Assembly (NCBI GenBank): GCA_002221725.1
Contig: NJFT01000174.1
Coordinates: 1-64,000, forward strand
Source: Scedosporium boydii
Taxonomy: Eukaryota; Ascomycota; Sordariomycetes; Microascales; Microascaceae
Direction: 5' to 3'
Length of the DNA: 64,000 nt
The position numbers and the translations under genes were made by a program. Shown one piece after another: positions 12,034-22,546 of this stretch (its first letter is position 1; each line of letters opens with the position of its first letter). The notes under the pieces are model-generated. The model worked only from the letters and a program-made list of their open reading frames with translations, did no database searches and was not told the origin of the DNA.

Positions 12034-12753
12034 TTATAGACCGATGATCGCCACGAGGCCCACGAGCGCCGCTAGTATTACTTGAGCCACAACGGGCTCA
12101 ATGCGAACGGAGGGCGACGCAACGATATCGAAGGGGCTACCGCCAGCACCCTGAGGACGGTCAAATTGGTTTCCGCTCTTCCCACTGCGGTCCTTGTTAT
12201 CCTCGTCGTCGTTATTGTCCGTCGCCGGTGTCTGCTCGGGCGGCTGAGCATCATCTGTGCCCTGGCCTACATCACTGTTAATGGGAATAAAGGTGAAAGA
12301 GGGAGCCACAACCAGGGATGTTGGGGTCGTTGGGGTCGTACGGCTCTCTCCTTCCGACGACGTAGGCGTATTCCTGTTCGCCGAGGTCGTCGGCGTTGCG
12401 ACGGGCGTCGAAGTCGGCTGGCGAACGTTGTTGCGGCATATTATGCTCGGAAGGTTGCCGAGGAGGGTCTGGCCCAGGAGCGTGTCCGACCTTGCGCGAA
12501 CGTTGGCGCAGTTTTGTTGAATGCTGGTTTGCATCGAGGTGAGGCCTCGAATGCAGGCGGCGGAGCAGGTCTGGGTCTCGAAATCCTTCTCTGTGCAGCC
12601 GGGGACGGGTGTCTCGTAGATTCGTAGACATTGTTCGGGGATGGACGTCACTCGCATGATGTCCGCCAGCGATCTTTCGGCCGAAATGGTCGTCGACAGC
12701 AATAGAGCTGCGAGAGTGAAGCTCAAGAGAGGCGATTGCGTGCGACGCTGCAT
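12034..12753 (-). CDS. Secreted, probably GPI-anchored Cys-containing surface protein, 239 aa
   Basis: Single exon. The open frame reaches 12798, but the first ATG is at 12753, and it gives a good signal peptide (MQRRTQSPLLSF then a Leu/Ala core ending near TTISA, about residue 25). The mature N-terminal part has six cysteines in about 80 residues (C-x10-C-x9-C-x3-C-x16-C, then one more), consistent with a disulfide-bonded domain. A long Thr/Ser/Pro linker follows (about 110-190), likely O-glycosylated. The end is a hydrophobic tail (VVAQVILAALVGLVAIIGL) without charged residues after it, preceded by small residues that could be the omega site. The pattern supports a cell-wall or plasma-membrane anchored protein. 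The family is not recognised by name and any enzymatic role is unknown. Confidence 0.75.
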   Translation of the reverse strand: MQRRTQSPLLSFTLAALLLSTTISAERSLADIMRVTSIPEQCLRIYETPVPGCTEKDFETQTCSAACIRGLTSMQTSIQQNCANVRARSDTLLGQTLLGNLPSIICRNNVRQPTSTPVATPTTSANRNTPTSSEGESRTTPTTPTSLVVAPSFTFIPINSDVGQGTDDAQPPEQTPATDNNDDEDNKDRSGKSGNQFDRPQGAGGSPFDIVASPSVRIEPVVAQVILAALVGLVAIIGL

Positions 12754-13927
12754 CGTGATGGACTGGGGTAGTTGAAAGAACTGAGGGGGAAACGCCACTC
12801 CGGTCGGAAAACAGAAGAGGAAAGGAAAAGCCTCAAAGGAAATGGGTCTATTCCAAAACCGCGAGACCTATAGAAGAGACGTGGCAGATAAAACAAGCAC
12901 TCGGAATAGGCGGACAGTCGGTATCAGGTTGAGCCGGTTGAGTTGTCACTTGTTCGGATGACCGATCTTTTTCCGTGTCGCTTCTCGAATTTTCAATGCT
13001 GGAAGCAGGAAATAGAAAAATCGAGAGTCGCTAATCGTAATCTCTGACTCCCTTTGTTACCAAAGAAGAGGTATTTGGTAACGCTAAGGCTGAGGGTGGT
13101 GTTGGTAAATTCCGAAACGCGAAACGTATCAGAAGGCGACCGTTGGGGCCGTGTAAGTGAAAATAGGCTCACAACGGATGAGCAACCGTCAATGCGGCTG
13201 TAAGGTGGCGTCGATCTCTCCAACAGTGGGAACTACTCGGCCACTATGTAGGCAGTAAAGAAAGAGCTGGAAAAAAAGAGCTTCTAGGCAGGAGTGGAGA
13301 AGTAGAAGAGAAGTGAAGATCCCGAATATTAATCAAGATCGATCGACCTCATGCCTTGTAGGCCCAGGTTTGAAGTAGAAGGTATGCCTGGCGAGTCCTC
13401 GGAGAAGACAGTGCAGCCGCGAAATCAATAGGGCTCCTATGGGATTCCTCCTGATGACACTGGAGACGCTGCAAAAGTTGTCGTCGCTTACAAAAGGAGG
13501 CTCGGAGAGGCCGGGTGGGTTCAACGTCTCTCTCACTGAGGACCTTTCGTCGGGCGTTTCGACCAAAGAAAAAGAATGCGTGCCGGTAGCTGGAATGGCC
13601 TTTTCTCGTTAATTGTATGGTATGGAAGGATGAGGCGAAGCGCAGCTCGTCCTTGTTGATGGAATTAAAAAAGAGGCGAAGCGGCAGCTGCACGTAATGC
13701 GGACAGAGAAAAGCCCCGATCGAGATTAAATATTATTTTTGAATTGTTTTCTGTGATGGTGTCGTGATGTTGTGTTGTGATTGTAGCTTCCTGGCAAACC
13801 GAGGAGAGAACGAGAGGAAAGAGCGTCTTCGATGATCAGTTCCGAACAATGAAGAAGGCGCGAAGGGTGCGAAGTAGGGCGGTGATCGTGCAGGATGATG
13901 ATATAGATTATCAACAACAACGCAATT
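12754..13927. other. Gene-free interval
   Basis: It would include the promoter of the GPI-anchored protein gene (start at 12753). Frames at 13333-13693 are not convincing. Confidence 0.4.
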
Positions 13928-14503
13928 TCACAGGCACCGACACCAGCAAACTGAGTCCGCTTGCTCTAGAGCAGGGGGTTTCAGATAGGATTGCCTCGGA
14001 TCGAGCGCAAAACCTGTTTCCGCAGTTGAATCGGCCCCTTTGCCTTGGCCCCTCTGGTGAGTGCGATGCTTGCAGCGAAGACAAATGGCCAGATTTTGGC
14101 TAGGCACTCCGGAATAGGCAACGATCTGTCCCCAGTTGCACCTTGGGCAAGGATCACAATTCTTGAGTGGGTGCGTCCAGCGCCGTCCAGGTAAAGCAGG
14201 TCGTTGGGATGGCTGTGAAGCAGTCGAGTGGGTTCCCGCAGCAAGGATGTTGGTCGTTCGGCCGTTTGTAAAGTCGTAAGGACCTTCGGGAACGGGTTTT
14301 GTTATGCCACGGATGGATACCACAAAGTGGGCACCCTTGTTTTAGATCGTGGAGAATCTGGGAAGGGAGATGAGGATGGGCAAACGCTGCAGACACGAGG
14401 AGGAAAGAGGGTCAGACCAAGAAGTCGGATTTGGCATGGCGATGAGGGGGATCAAGTATTCTTCTGATCTGGATGTCTCGACTTCGGACACCCTAAGAGC
14501 CAT
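13928..14503 (-). CDS. Possible Cys-rich protein with an in-frame TAA or missed intron
   Basis: A frame from the ATG at 14503 runs to a TGA at 13928 but is interrupted by TAA at 14344-14342 (codon 54). The downstream part, beginning KGAHFVVSIRG, has C-ending codon bias and a pair of cysteine clusters, NCDPCPRCNW and AICLRCKHRTH, that could bind a metal. No convincing intron removes the TAA: candidate donors are GTGTCT or GTTTGC and the acceptor would be CAAG, all weak. It may be a real two-exon gene, a decayed gene, or a chance frame. No family recognised. Confidence 0.3.
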
Positions 14504-17308
14504 TTCGACAAGGAGGGGGCCCGAGAAAAAGAAAGGAAAGCCAAAAAAAAAAAGGGACACTCTCTGCGAGCTCACAACTTGGCAGTCAATGGGAGACCAT
14601 CGCAGGGTGTTTGCGACGATCAGTTGAAACATTCGGCCGCCCCTCTGCCCCCTCTTACACCCCACACGCCAGGCCCTTGTTGGCTCCGACGGAACCACGG
14701 CGAAAGCCACCCCCGCCACCTCACCTCTTGGAGTTTGCATCGCCAGCCGTGTTCTGACTTAAAAGGTCGGGCTTTTTTCCAGCACTAAACTGTCTCAGTC
14801 CTAGAATATGCGCCTCGGTGTTGAGATCGAAACACTAGCAGAATATCCGGACATAGGGGGCTACGGAGGCTACACTGTGGAGGAGAAGGGTGGCAAGTTA
14901 AAGGGCCTTACAAGCAGAATAGTGCAGTCGCCGACCTGAAGCTGAAGCCTAGGGAATGTTGCTAAAGCGACCACTGCTGGACGGACTGCCGATGGTGTTG
15001 GCTCGGCCCCCAAAATGGGCTCGGCTTCTGCGGCCGAAGTCTGACCACCAAGCGCTACACCATACGATTCCCCTCTCTTTATCGACTTGCTAGCAAGTAG
15101 TATCTCCTCCGAGGAAACCCGCACATTTTCCTCGAATTTATTCACAGGATTCCTGCTCTTCCGAGAGTCTTTCGAACTTCTTTCGAGCCTCTTTCATACT
15201 TCGTAGCATTTGTTTTTGTGTCGAACGACGGTCATGCTGAGTTTCTCAGTCTGTTGCATTGGTAATTTGTTCTTGCTCCCAAAGAGACCATTAAGGGACT
15301 ATCAAGGGACCATTGGGAATGAACCCGCGGAGGAGGATCAGAATGGACATGGTGAACAACCCCTGCAGTGAATCGCCGGTTATCCAGCCAATTGGTTGGC
15401 AAAGGGTGGCTGAACCAGTCCCATGCTACAGTAGCGCTGGTTGGCTCCGGAGCAAGGAGAAACCAACCAGGCGCGATGCGGTTGGCTGAAAATGCCACAA
15501 TGGGGAAACACAGCATGAAACGAAACATGGTCAAAGTCTGTTTGAGAATGACCACCCCCTTTTGACCCCCTTCTCTTTGCCCTCAACCAGGGTTGACATT
15601 TTCTTCCCCATAGGCTTCGCACTTGTCGTGAACTTACGAAGTAGACCAGTCATGGACACGTGGAAACAAGGAAGAGCGCACACTCAAGGGTCGCACAAAC
15701 CCACCTGTTTCTCCCCGACTCGCTGTTTCGGGCGGAGTCAACCCGATCGCTGTTCCACTCGGTCCTTTGGACATTCAAAGGCAGCATGCTCGATTTTAGC
15801 AACATGGTACGATGACGTTAGGAGTCTTGCTTTCCCACACACGAAGTCTGACCATGAGCGCCCTGTCGAGATCTTCCTGGATCAGTGAACATGAGAAGGA
15901 CCAAGATCGTCTTCCCATCCACATACCAGATTCTCATTTCCCATCCTCGATCACCCGTCAGGCAAGTAGAGATCTGCATTGACACGGTCAGTCTGAGTCC
16001 ATGCCCCCACGATTCAGAGATCCGCATAACTCAGAGGGCACATCATAATTTTCTTAATGGAAGTCTAACCAAGGAAAAACCCGCGGCAACCGAGACTTCC
16101 TCATCCATGGTTAATGAGTTGATCTGAGCGATTATCTGTGCCATCTTAACCTCTCGTATGCAGATAATTTTCGCGCTCCGGGTAGAGGTGCGCCCATGTC
16201 GATCGCTATTATCTTGAGCACTGGTGACCAGGAATGATCGACGGCTTGTGCACTTGCTGCCGACAAGTCGCCGCAGAAGAAAGGACCATTACTTCGCATT
16301 ACTTCGTAACTCTTCGAAACACCTTGTAGTTTGCCTCGTACTTGTCCTGTCATGAGAGCCATGATCAAACGCCTCCAGATTTAGTCTCCCATCGAGTTCA
16401 CATGGGTGTCCCTTGCTTAATACCTTATTTCCCGGTAGCATCCGGATCGGACTCCGAAATCCAACCACACGTCATCCCTAAAACGGACTAGCAATATCGG
16501 AGGCTGAAGGGTGCGAAGACCATCCGGCAATGTGATTGTGCCAGTCGAAGTAGCAAGGAGGCTCTCAATACCCTCCCAAGGCAGAGGTATTCCAAAAGAT
16601 TTCAAATAGTCGATATTATTTATTGGGCCGGCGAGTTGCGTTGTAGTATTATGACGAAAAGAAAGGCAATAAAAACAGAACTCTGTCAACACCAGATTCG
16701 AACAAGCCTCTTCGAGAGCTGTCTACATCAGCTGGAATATCCCGTAGAAACCCTAGGCCTTGAGGATTCTACAAAGTCTTCAGAGACTAGGCCAGATCGA
16801 CTCAGCAGCCAAGAAGAAATACATATCATCTCCCTGTTGGGCACCATACTTTTCCTCCATGCAGAAAAAGACCAGTCAGTATTGGTGTTTCGTGCCGAGT
16901 GACTGGAGATGCTCCCAACTCACAAGGTATCAATGGAGTTACAAAACTCGAACGTCTGCAAACCTTCTCTAACAGACTGAAATGTTTGGGATCCCTCTGT
17001 CTCAATGCCTCTGACGACGCCGGTAAAAAGCTCCCCAGGCGATGATAAGTAGACTAGGAGGCCTGTGCAAGCGGTTTTCGTAGCCAGACAACCTATCACG
17101 AGATGATGGGAGTCAATACTTGCATCACCACCATGCCGGATATGTGCCACCGGTTCTCAATATTGCCTCCGGCTCTGCTAATATAAGAAGGTTTATTCTG
17201 CAGGAAGGCCATATCGGTGGGGAGGCAGATCAAGAACCACCCACTCAAAGAAGTCTATCTCAATCGACCGAAATTCTCACGTTTTACTCCAACCATCGCC
17301 GCAACACC
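14504..17308. other. Gene-free interval
   Basis: No supported exon. It has two copies of TACGAAGTA (15635-15643, 16300-16308). A minus-strand frame at 16417-16692 has some coding-like composition but no start or family signature. The 3' half probably includes the promoter of the gene at 17309. Confidence 0.4.
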
Positions 17309-18094
17309 ATGAACAATAACTTCAGGAACATGAACTCCTGTCGCGGAGACAGAGACGTAACTCACCGCCGAGACGCGCTCCACTATGACCCGAGACATAG
17401 TGCAACCAAAGAGAAGGACGCTTACTCCTCCCTCGGATTAGACGACGAAAATATCCTCGATCCGAGCTCCAACATCTTTCCAGAGTACACCACGAGTCCG
17501 CAAAGCCCTCACCTCCCTACTGATTCCGGTGCCACCTTCTTGGGTTGGATCGCGATTCCCGTCTATGTTCGAGATGAGCCTCGAGACACCAGTTCCGCTA
17601 AGGGCGACTGCCACCAGCGGTATGAAGAGAATAACCCATCGTTTAGCCCCCGCCGATCGCCTTCTCATTCGAGACCCGTACCGAACTGTTGCCACACCGC
17701 ATACGAACCTAATCCTTCCGGTGGGCAAGAAGACCCCACTATGCCTGGCTCTAGCTCTTTCCGCAGTAGCCTAGCCCCTCACGATTTCCATCCTGACACC
17801 ACCGGACGTAGCTTTGCATCTATGAATGGCACCGGACCATTACTACGAGAACGTGAGTGGGCCGGGCGTTCTCGCAAAAGAGAGCCTCTGCGAATTGTCC
17901 AACCCGAGCCCTCGTCGAATCTGACTACCGTTAAAGAGGAAAGAGTTGAGGATCTGGCTCCTGAGAGGCGCCAAGCTAGTGCGAGTCTCCGATCTTCCTT
18001 CAGTCCGCATTGCTGCGGTGATTGTGGGTGGCCGTTAGTTTGGTCAGATGGAGTCTGTTGCGATTACATGGAGACTGTAAGCGAGACATGGTGA
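17309..18094 (+). CDS. Hypothetical Ser/Pro/Arg-rich hydrophilic protein, 261 aa
   Basis: The open frame extends upstream to 17120 without ATG; I chose the ATG at 17309, which has A at -3 (ACACCATG). The protein is polar throughout, with many Ser, Pro, Arg and His and no membrane segment or signal peptide, so it is probably disordered. The C-terminus has a short cysteine cluster (HCCGDCGW...GVCC). The stop overlaps a GTGAGT donor-like site (about 18090), so a further small exon is possible. No known family recognised. It could be a lineage-specific gene or a chance long frame. Confidence 0.4.
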   Translation: MNNNFRNMNSCRGDRDVTHRRDALHYDPRHSATKEKDAYSSLGLDDENILDPSSNIFPEYTTSPQSPHLPTDSGATFLGWIAIPVYVRDEPRDTSSAKGDCHQRYEENNPSFSPRRSPSHSRPVPNCCHTAYEPNPSGGQEDPTMPGSSSFRSSLAPHDFHPDTTGRSFASMNGTGPLLREREWAGRSRKREPLRIVQPEPSSNLTTVKEERVEDLAPERRQASASLRSSFSPHCCGDCGWPLVWSDGVCCDYMETVSETW

Positions 18095-19097
18095 GTGTGG
18101 TAAGAGGGAATGTGAAGGCGCCTTGGGGCGATTCTTTATCATGCTGGTATTGCAATAATCTACACTGCTTCGCTTTCAATCTCTGGGCTCCAGAATGTGA
18201 CGTGAAGAGCACTTCCTAGGACGCTGCAATGGCAGTGTAGTACTGTTTGCCATTACTTGCGGGTGATTCGTCGTCCTCTGTATTTGGCACATGTGTTTCG
18301 TGATGTTGTCTGTACTACACATCGAGTATGGCCGAGGCCTTTGGGCATCTTCCATACGTTTAAGTTTCCAGTACGGGCAAGTTTCTCCTGGGGTGTCGAG
18401 CGTCTAACAACATAGACAGCGGTCGTTGGTATCAGTGAATGTCTCCAAGAGACATTCCCAGAGGAAGATGGCCCGGGAATTTCCGTAAAGACACGTCGGC
18501 GTCGCAGAAACTGGAGGTTGTATTCTGCTATCTCCGATTTCTCGAAATGACAGCCATAGGAGAGTGCCGGACCCCTTTCGCAGGGACAGATATCAAGCAG
18601 CCCTCTATCGACCCTTACACTAGCACTAGTGCGGCCACGAAGAAAAGAAAGAGAGGTAGAGGGAAAGATTCGGTTTGTACCAGAATAGAGTTGTCTCGAA
18701 TAAGTCCTTGCGTAGAATTTGTCGCTTTTAGGATAAATATGTGATGCCTGCTTCTGTCGAACACCCGAAAGTCCATGGAGCTGGGCGGATGGTTACACTA
18801 GCTTCAAATCCCCGATTTTAGGGTTGCGAAAATGTTATTTTATGCATAGAGCGGTCCAACCGTATCCCCTTTAAGGTGGTGCTCCCCTTTTAATAACTAT
18901 TTTAAGTCTTGGCTTGGTATTCCAAGGTTGTCTTGTCCATCATCACTTTCCACGCCCCGACAAGGTTGTTATTTCTTGCTCATTGGTGCCTATTCATCGC
19001 CGCGGCTGGAATACATCGAGGGATATATGTCAATGTAGCTTTCAGATATGAGCCACGCGACCTGCGACGAGGACCTGCGACGAGGAAGAACCCAAGG
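18095..19097. other. Gene-free interval
   Basis: Between the Ser/Pro-rich frame and the F-box gene. AT-rich stretches near 18720-18910 would fit a promoter for the gene at 19098. Nothing else is supported. Confidence 0.4.
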
Positions 19098-20113
19098 ATG
19101 GAAGCGGACATAACAAAACATCGCGATGCGATTCTTCGCGTCTGCTCATATCATCGACGGGACTTTGACCTTGTTCTAGTCCGGTCCCGTCCACACGAAA
19201 TGCAAGCAGTTCAAAGCTGTCTCCAAACAGCATTCGAGACTCCACCGACTTCATCGACTTCACTCCTCGATCGCCTTCCTGTAGAGCTTATGTCGATGGT
19301 TCTGCGTACTTTCGACCTCGTCTCTTATTTTCGCTTTCGTCAGGTCAATCGCCGCGCTCGTGCCATATCGACTGCGCTCTGGGAATACCAATTGGTCGCA
19401 CAGCATGGATTAGAGGGTCTGCGAAGTCTACTACGTACCGGACTCGGCGGTAGTTTTACCATCATGGACCTATATCGCGCCCTTGTTACCTCTGACTGCC
19501 TGTTATGGGGTGCATTTGGTGGCTTTTTATTCCTCCCGAGTGCGACGCGCTGCTGTTTTGCCTGTGTGCAAAATTCACCAAGCCTGCGCGTTACATGCCC
19601 AACTACTTTTGCCAAAGTGATAAGGATATCTGCCAAACAGCATCGACTCTTGGGACCACCACTGCGCACTGTCCCTGGCTTATATTCCATGGAGCAGAAA
19701 CGAGCCAAGCGCCCTCGATATCTCATCGCCGAAAACAGGCAATCGAAACGTTGACCTCACTTAACATCCTCCGTCAAGAGTCAGTCCTGGCCCTAGAAAG
19801 GAGAAGTGAGCAAGAAAATCAACGTTTCATGGCATCTACGGCATTCCCGTGGTATGACCTGGACACTGCTAGTGTCGAACGTGGTGTCAGCTGTAAAGGG
19901 TGTCAAGTACGTCTGGAAGCTTCCAGTAGAGATTACGACGGTCGCGATCGAGTATTCTCAGAAAAGGGCTTTTTGGCCCACTTCGTACATTGCGCGGAAG
20001 CGCAAGCCTTGTGGGTTGAGAGCGAGGATGGAACGCGGCCTGTAAAAGAACCGGAGTTCACGCGCCGCTGCGGCTACTTTTCTGTCCGAGACGACGATGG
20101 GCTGTTAAGATGA
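19098..20113 (+). pseudogene. F-box domain protein with a one-base frameshift
   Basis: The ATG at 19098 opens a frame holding a typical F-box (LLDRLPVELMSMVLRTFD then a VSYFRFRQVNRRAR stretch, about residues 57-90), followed by the conserved fungal extension (LWEYQLVAQHGLEGLRSLLR, FGGFLFLPSATRCCFAC, LLGPPLRTVPGLYSM). The frame stops shortly after LIAE. The rest of the family's sequence continues one base back: KQAIETLTSLNI, NQRFMASTAFPWYD, ERGVSCKGCQVRLE, FTRRCGYFS, ending at 20113. The break lies at about 19731-19736 in an A-run (GAAAAC), so one missing A explains it. F-box proteins of this type are presumed SCF ubiquitin-ligase adaptors; the Cys pairs in the C-terminal half are family features. 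It may be a real inactivated gene or a homopolymer sequencing error. Confidence 0.8.
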
Positions 20114-20188
20114 GATGAGATAGCACGCGAGACTTGGCCGATTGAAGCATCTCTGGCACATTTACCCTTAGCCTAGAAGCTCAATCGT

Positions 20189-21391
20189 ATGCTGAAGAGT
20201 AGGTCGCTTACTCTGCGTCCTGAAATCCGCTATCAGTTCAGTCCTGCCTCTCTAGGGGCCTCCCTAAGGGGTTGCCCGATTTTGGGGGAGGGGGGCTTGA
20301 AGCAAGTTCGAGCAGCCAAGGTCATGTCAATGCTTGACGTCCGAGTTGCCTCGCTATCCGTGGACTCACTTGGAGGTATGTTGGCGATCACTGACTTTTG
20401 AAAGGACATTCTAACTGCAGTTACCAGAGCTCCAACTCCGACGTGTGTGGCCCCCCCCTTCCTTCTATCCCGTTACCTATACAACGGACAGCGCACAACA
20501 GCTACCCATATGCAGCACCAATAGTGAAGATATGTTCACAGCCATGGAGTCTCCTTGCATCATTTCCATGGGGCTTTCCACAGGCGGTAGAGACGACAAC
20601 TGCTCCCGGATCTTGACTGGAAACACCGTCGGGTACATTACCATCCAAGCTGGAGCACTCTAGGATGATTCACTTCTAGACATGCCACTGGACCTCCGAA
20701 GCATCCTGCGTCCCTTGGTATACGACAGGGATGATTGGAACTAGGCATACGTTTCTCGCAACGCCGCGTCAGGCAAATTGGGGTCTGCGCTCAGACCGAG
20801 CTGCCGGCCGTATAGACTGTCTGGCACTCAGAAATGGTTAACTTTCTGGACCTTGACAGGACCAGAAAACTCACCCTGCTCGCTCGGGAATGCACGTGGA
20901 AGCAAGGGCGGAACTCGACAGACGGCGGTCCTCGGTCGGAGATCCAGGCCAAGCGAACCGTCATCGCCAAGACGGCTCGATTTCACCGGGAAGTCCAGTA
21001 TATTGAAGCGGAGACCCGAATCCACCAGCTTCTGCAGCCCTTGGGCATCGGACCCAAGTTCCTTGGCCATGTACACGAGGCGCCTAGGGTGATGGGATTT
21101 ATCCTAGAGAAGGTGGACGTGGACGTGGACGGTTGGCATGCTGGCTGGGAGGATCTCGATGTATGCCAGGGGGCGTTACGGGGTCTCTACGGTTTGGGGA
21201 TTGCTCATGGGGATTGGAATCGGTATAATTTTATCATCAGTCCGGACGATAACGTCATTCTCATCGATTTTGAGAAGGCGATAGTTAATGCGGACTTGGA
21301 GATGATGGAAAGAGAGATTAGTAGTTTGGAAGAGCAGCTACAGGAGGGGACTGGTCGGGGTGGAGGTTTCATACTCGAGGAGAGTGATTGA
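20189..21391 (+). pseudogene. Protein-kinase-like (HGD...DFE) gene, decayed
   Basis: An ATG at 20189 opens a first exon that reaches a GTATGT donor just after the DSLG codons (about 20375). A TTACCAG acceptor restores the frame ELQLRRVWPPPSFYP. That frame then meets TAG at 20661-20663 and TAG at 20742-20744. After a shift of one base near 20790, another TAG lies at 20813-20815. From about 20834 the frame is open to 21391 and encodes the C-terminal kinase half: AKTARFHREVQYIEAETRIHQ, FILEKV, the catalytic-loop-like HGDWNRYNF and metal-binding-like LIDFEKA. This is the layout of small fungal kinase-like proteins related to aminoglycoside phosphotransferases. The product is probably non-functional as encoded, although the last 185 codons alone form an intact frame. 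Confidence 0.65.
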
Positions 21392-21567
21392 TGTTGATCT
21401 CTCCACCGCTAGGGTTTTCTGCCACCAACCAGTTGAATATGCTCACCATGCATGCACACCTTGACTTCGGATGGGAAAAAAAGAGAGAAGAAAATTGAAA
21501 AAGAAGGAGAGAAGAGAAAAATTTCGGCCGCGAAAAAGAAGGGCAAAAAATCAAGATGTTTTAGCAT
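21392..21567. other. Short interval with purine-rich tract
   Basis: A purine-rich run (about 21475-21545) lies immediately downstream of the tRNA 3' end on the minus strand. Its T-runs on that strand could serve as the RNA polymerase III terminator. Confidence 0.5.
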
Positions 21568-21650
21568 CTCCCATACCAGGAATCGAACCAGGGTCTATGC
21601 TGCGCTCATTAGATGAGAGAGCATTATGCTAACCACTACACCATATGGGA
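21568..21650 (-). tRNA. tRNA-Glu(CTC) with 11-nt intron
   Basis: Read on the minus strand, a complete cloverleaf is visible. The acceptor stem is TCCCATA paired with TATGGGA, with discriminator G. The D-arm and A-box region contains TAGTGGTTAGCA. The anticodon stem is ATGCT with AGCAT. The T-arm has GGTTCGATTCC (B box). The anticodon loop is expanded to 18 nt; removing 11 nt after position 37 leaves a 7-nt loop with anticodon CTC, decoding GAG (Glu). The intron position is the canonical one for nuclear tRNA genes. Confidence 0.92.
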
Positions 21651-22204
21651 TGGTGGATTGTTGAACACCAGCGACGAACATTCACATCTTCTAGATTCGA
21701 ATGCGAGAACCCGTTTGGTCTAGCCCTTCCTCGAGGATAAAAGCGCCAACCTCGAGGATATAGGGAAGGAGGGTAGAGATTCTACTGGAAGGTGGGAGAG
21801 AAGGAGGGAGTGGAATAATTAAGGCTGACCAATTACTAGTCAATCAAGAGTCAATGGCCAAGAGTCAATACAGCTTGCAACTGTGAATAAAGTCTGTTGT
21901 CTTTACTTGCTGGTCGTGCCTGCCAGTGGTGATGTGTGTGATCTATGGTGTGGGATGTTGAGATGCTATAAAGCTACAAAGCTACAAGGCTACAAAGGTA
22001 CTATTTCATATTTCATATTTCATCTTGTTTATCCTGGCCCATTCCATCTGTCGCCAAGTCCCTTTCACTCTTTCATCTCCTGTGCCAAAGCAAGCCCCAT
22101 CTCTATCATTTCCCTGCCTCCCTGTTCTTTTCTTCCATGTTCACTAATCGAGACTTCTAAGAACAAGCTCAACTCAAACCAATCACCAATATTGAAACAT
22201 CAAC
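21651..22204. other. Gene-free interval
   Basis: 5' flank of the tRNA on the minus strand and promoter/leader of the small gene at 22205 on the plus strand. The 22020-22200 part is CT-rich, as in many fungal leaders. A short repeat of AAGCTACAA units lies at about 21970-21995. Confidence 0.45.
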
Positions 22205-22546
22205 ATGCCGCCTCTATATCGCCTTCCAGGCGAAAGCAGCCCTACTCCTCATCCCCAGGCCTACTACAGCCACGATGCTCAACCTTCAATGACCACAACA
22301 AACGAACCCACCCTTGCAACAACGACATGGCATGCACATGTCACCGAGTGGCTCCCCAACTCTGAATCAAGCCCTACAGACAGCACTGTCTCCTCGTTCA
22401 GTAACCTTCCCTTGACCATGGATGAGTGGTTCACCAGGGGCCTGCCCTCGAGCAGGCTTGCCAAGGGTTTTGTCGCCGGGGTCATCATTGGCCTCGTCAT
22501 TGCCCTGATGTGCGGGTGCTATGTTCCCTGCTTCCGACACGGTTAG
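22205..22546 (+). CDS. Small single-pass membrane protein, 113 aa
   Basis: ATG at 22205 in a good context (CAACATGCC), preceded by a CT-rich leader. The first 85 residues are Ser/Thr/Pro-rich and polar. A single hydrophobic segment follows (FVAGVIIGLVIALMCGCYV, about residues 89-108) with a short Cys-containing tail (PCFRHG). There is no N-terminal signal peptide, so a type II or tail-anchored topology is possible. The stop overlaps a GGTTAG donor-like site, so another exon cannot be excluded. Family not recognised. Confidence 0.55.
   Translation: MPPLYRLPGESSPTPHPQAYYSHDAQPSMTTTNEPTLATTTWHAHVTEWLPNSESSPTDSTVSSFSNLPLTMDEWFTRGLPSSRLAKGFVAGVIIGLVIALMCGCYVPCFRHG

Noticed and set aside
16417..16692. 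Minus-strand 91-codon frame with coding-like composition
   Set aside because: No ATG in a suitable position, no recognisable family and no neighbouring exons with splice sites.
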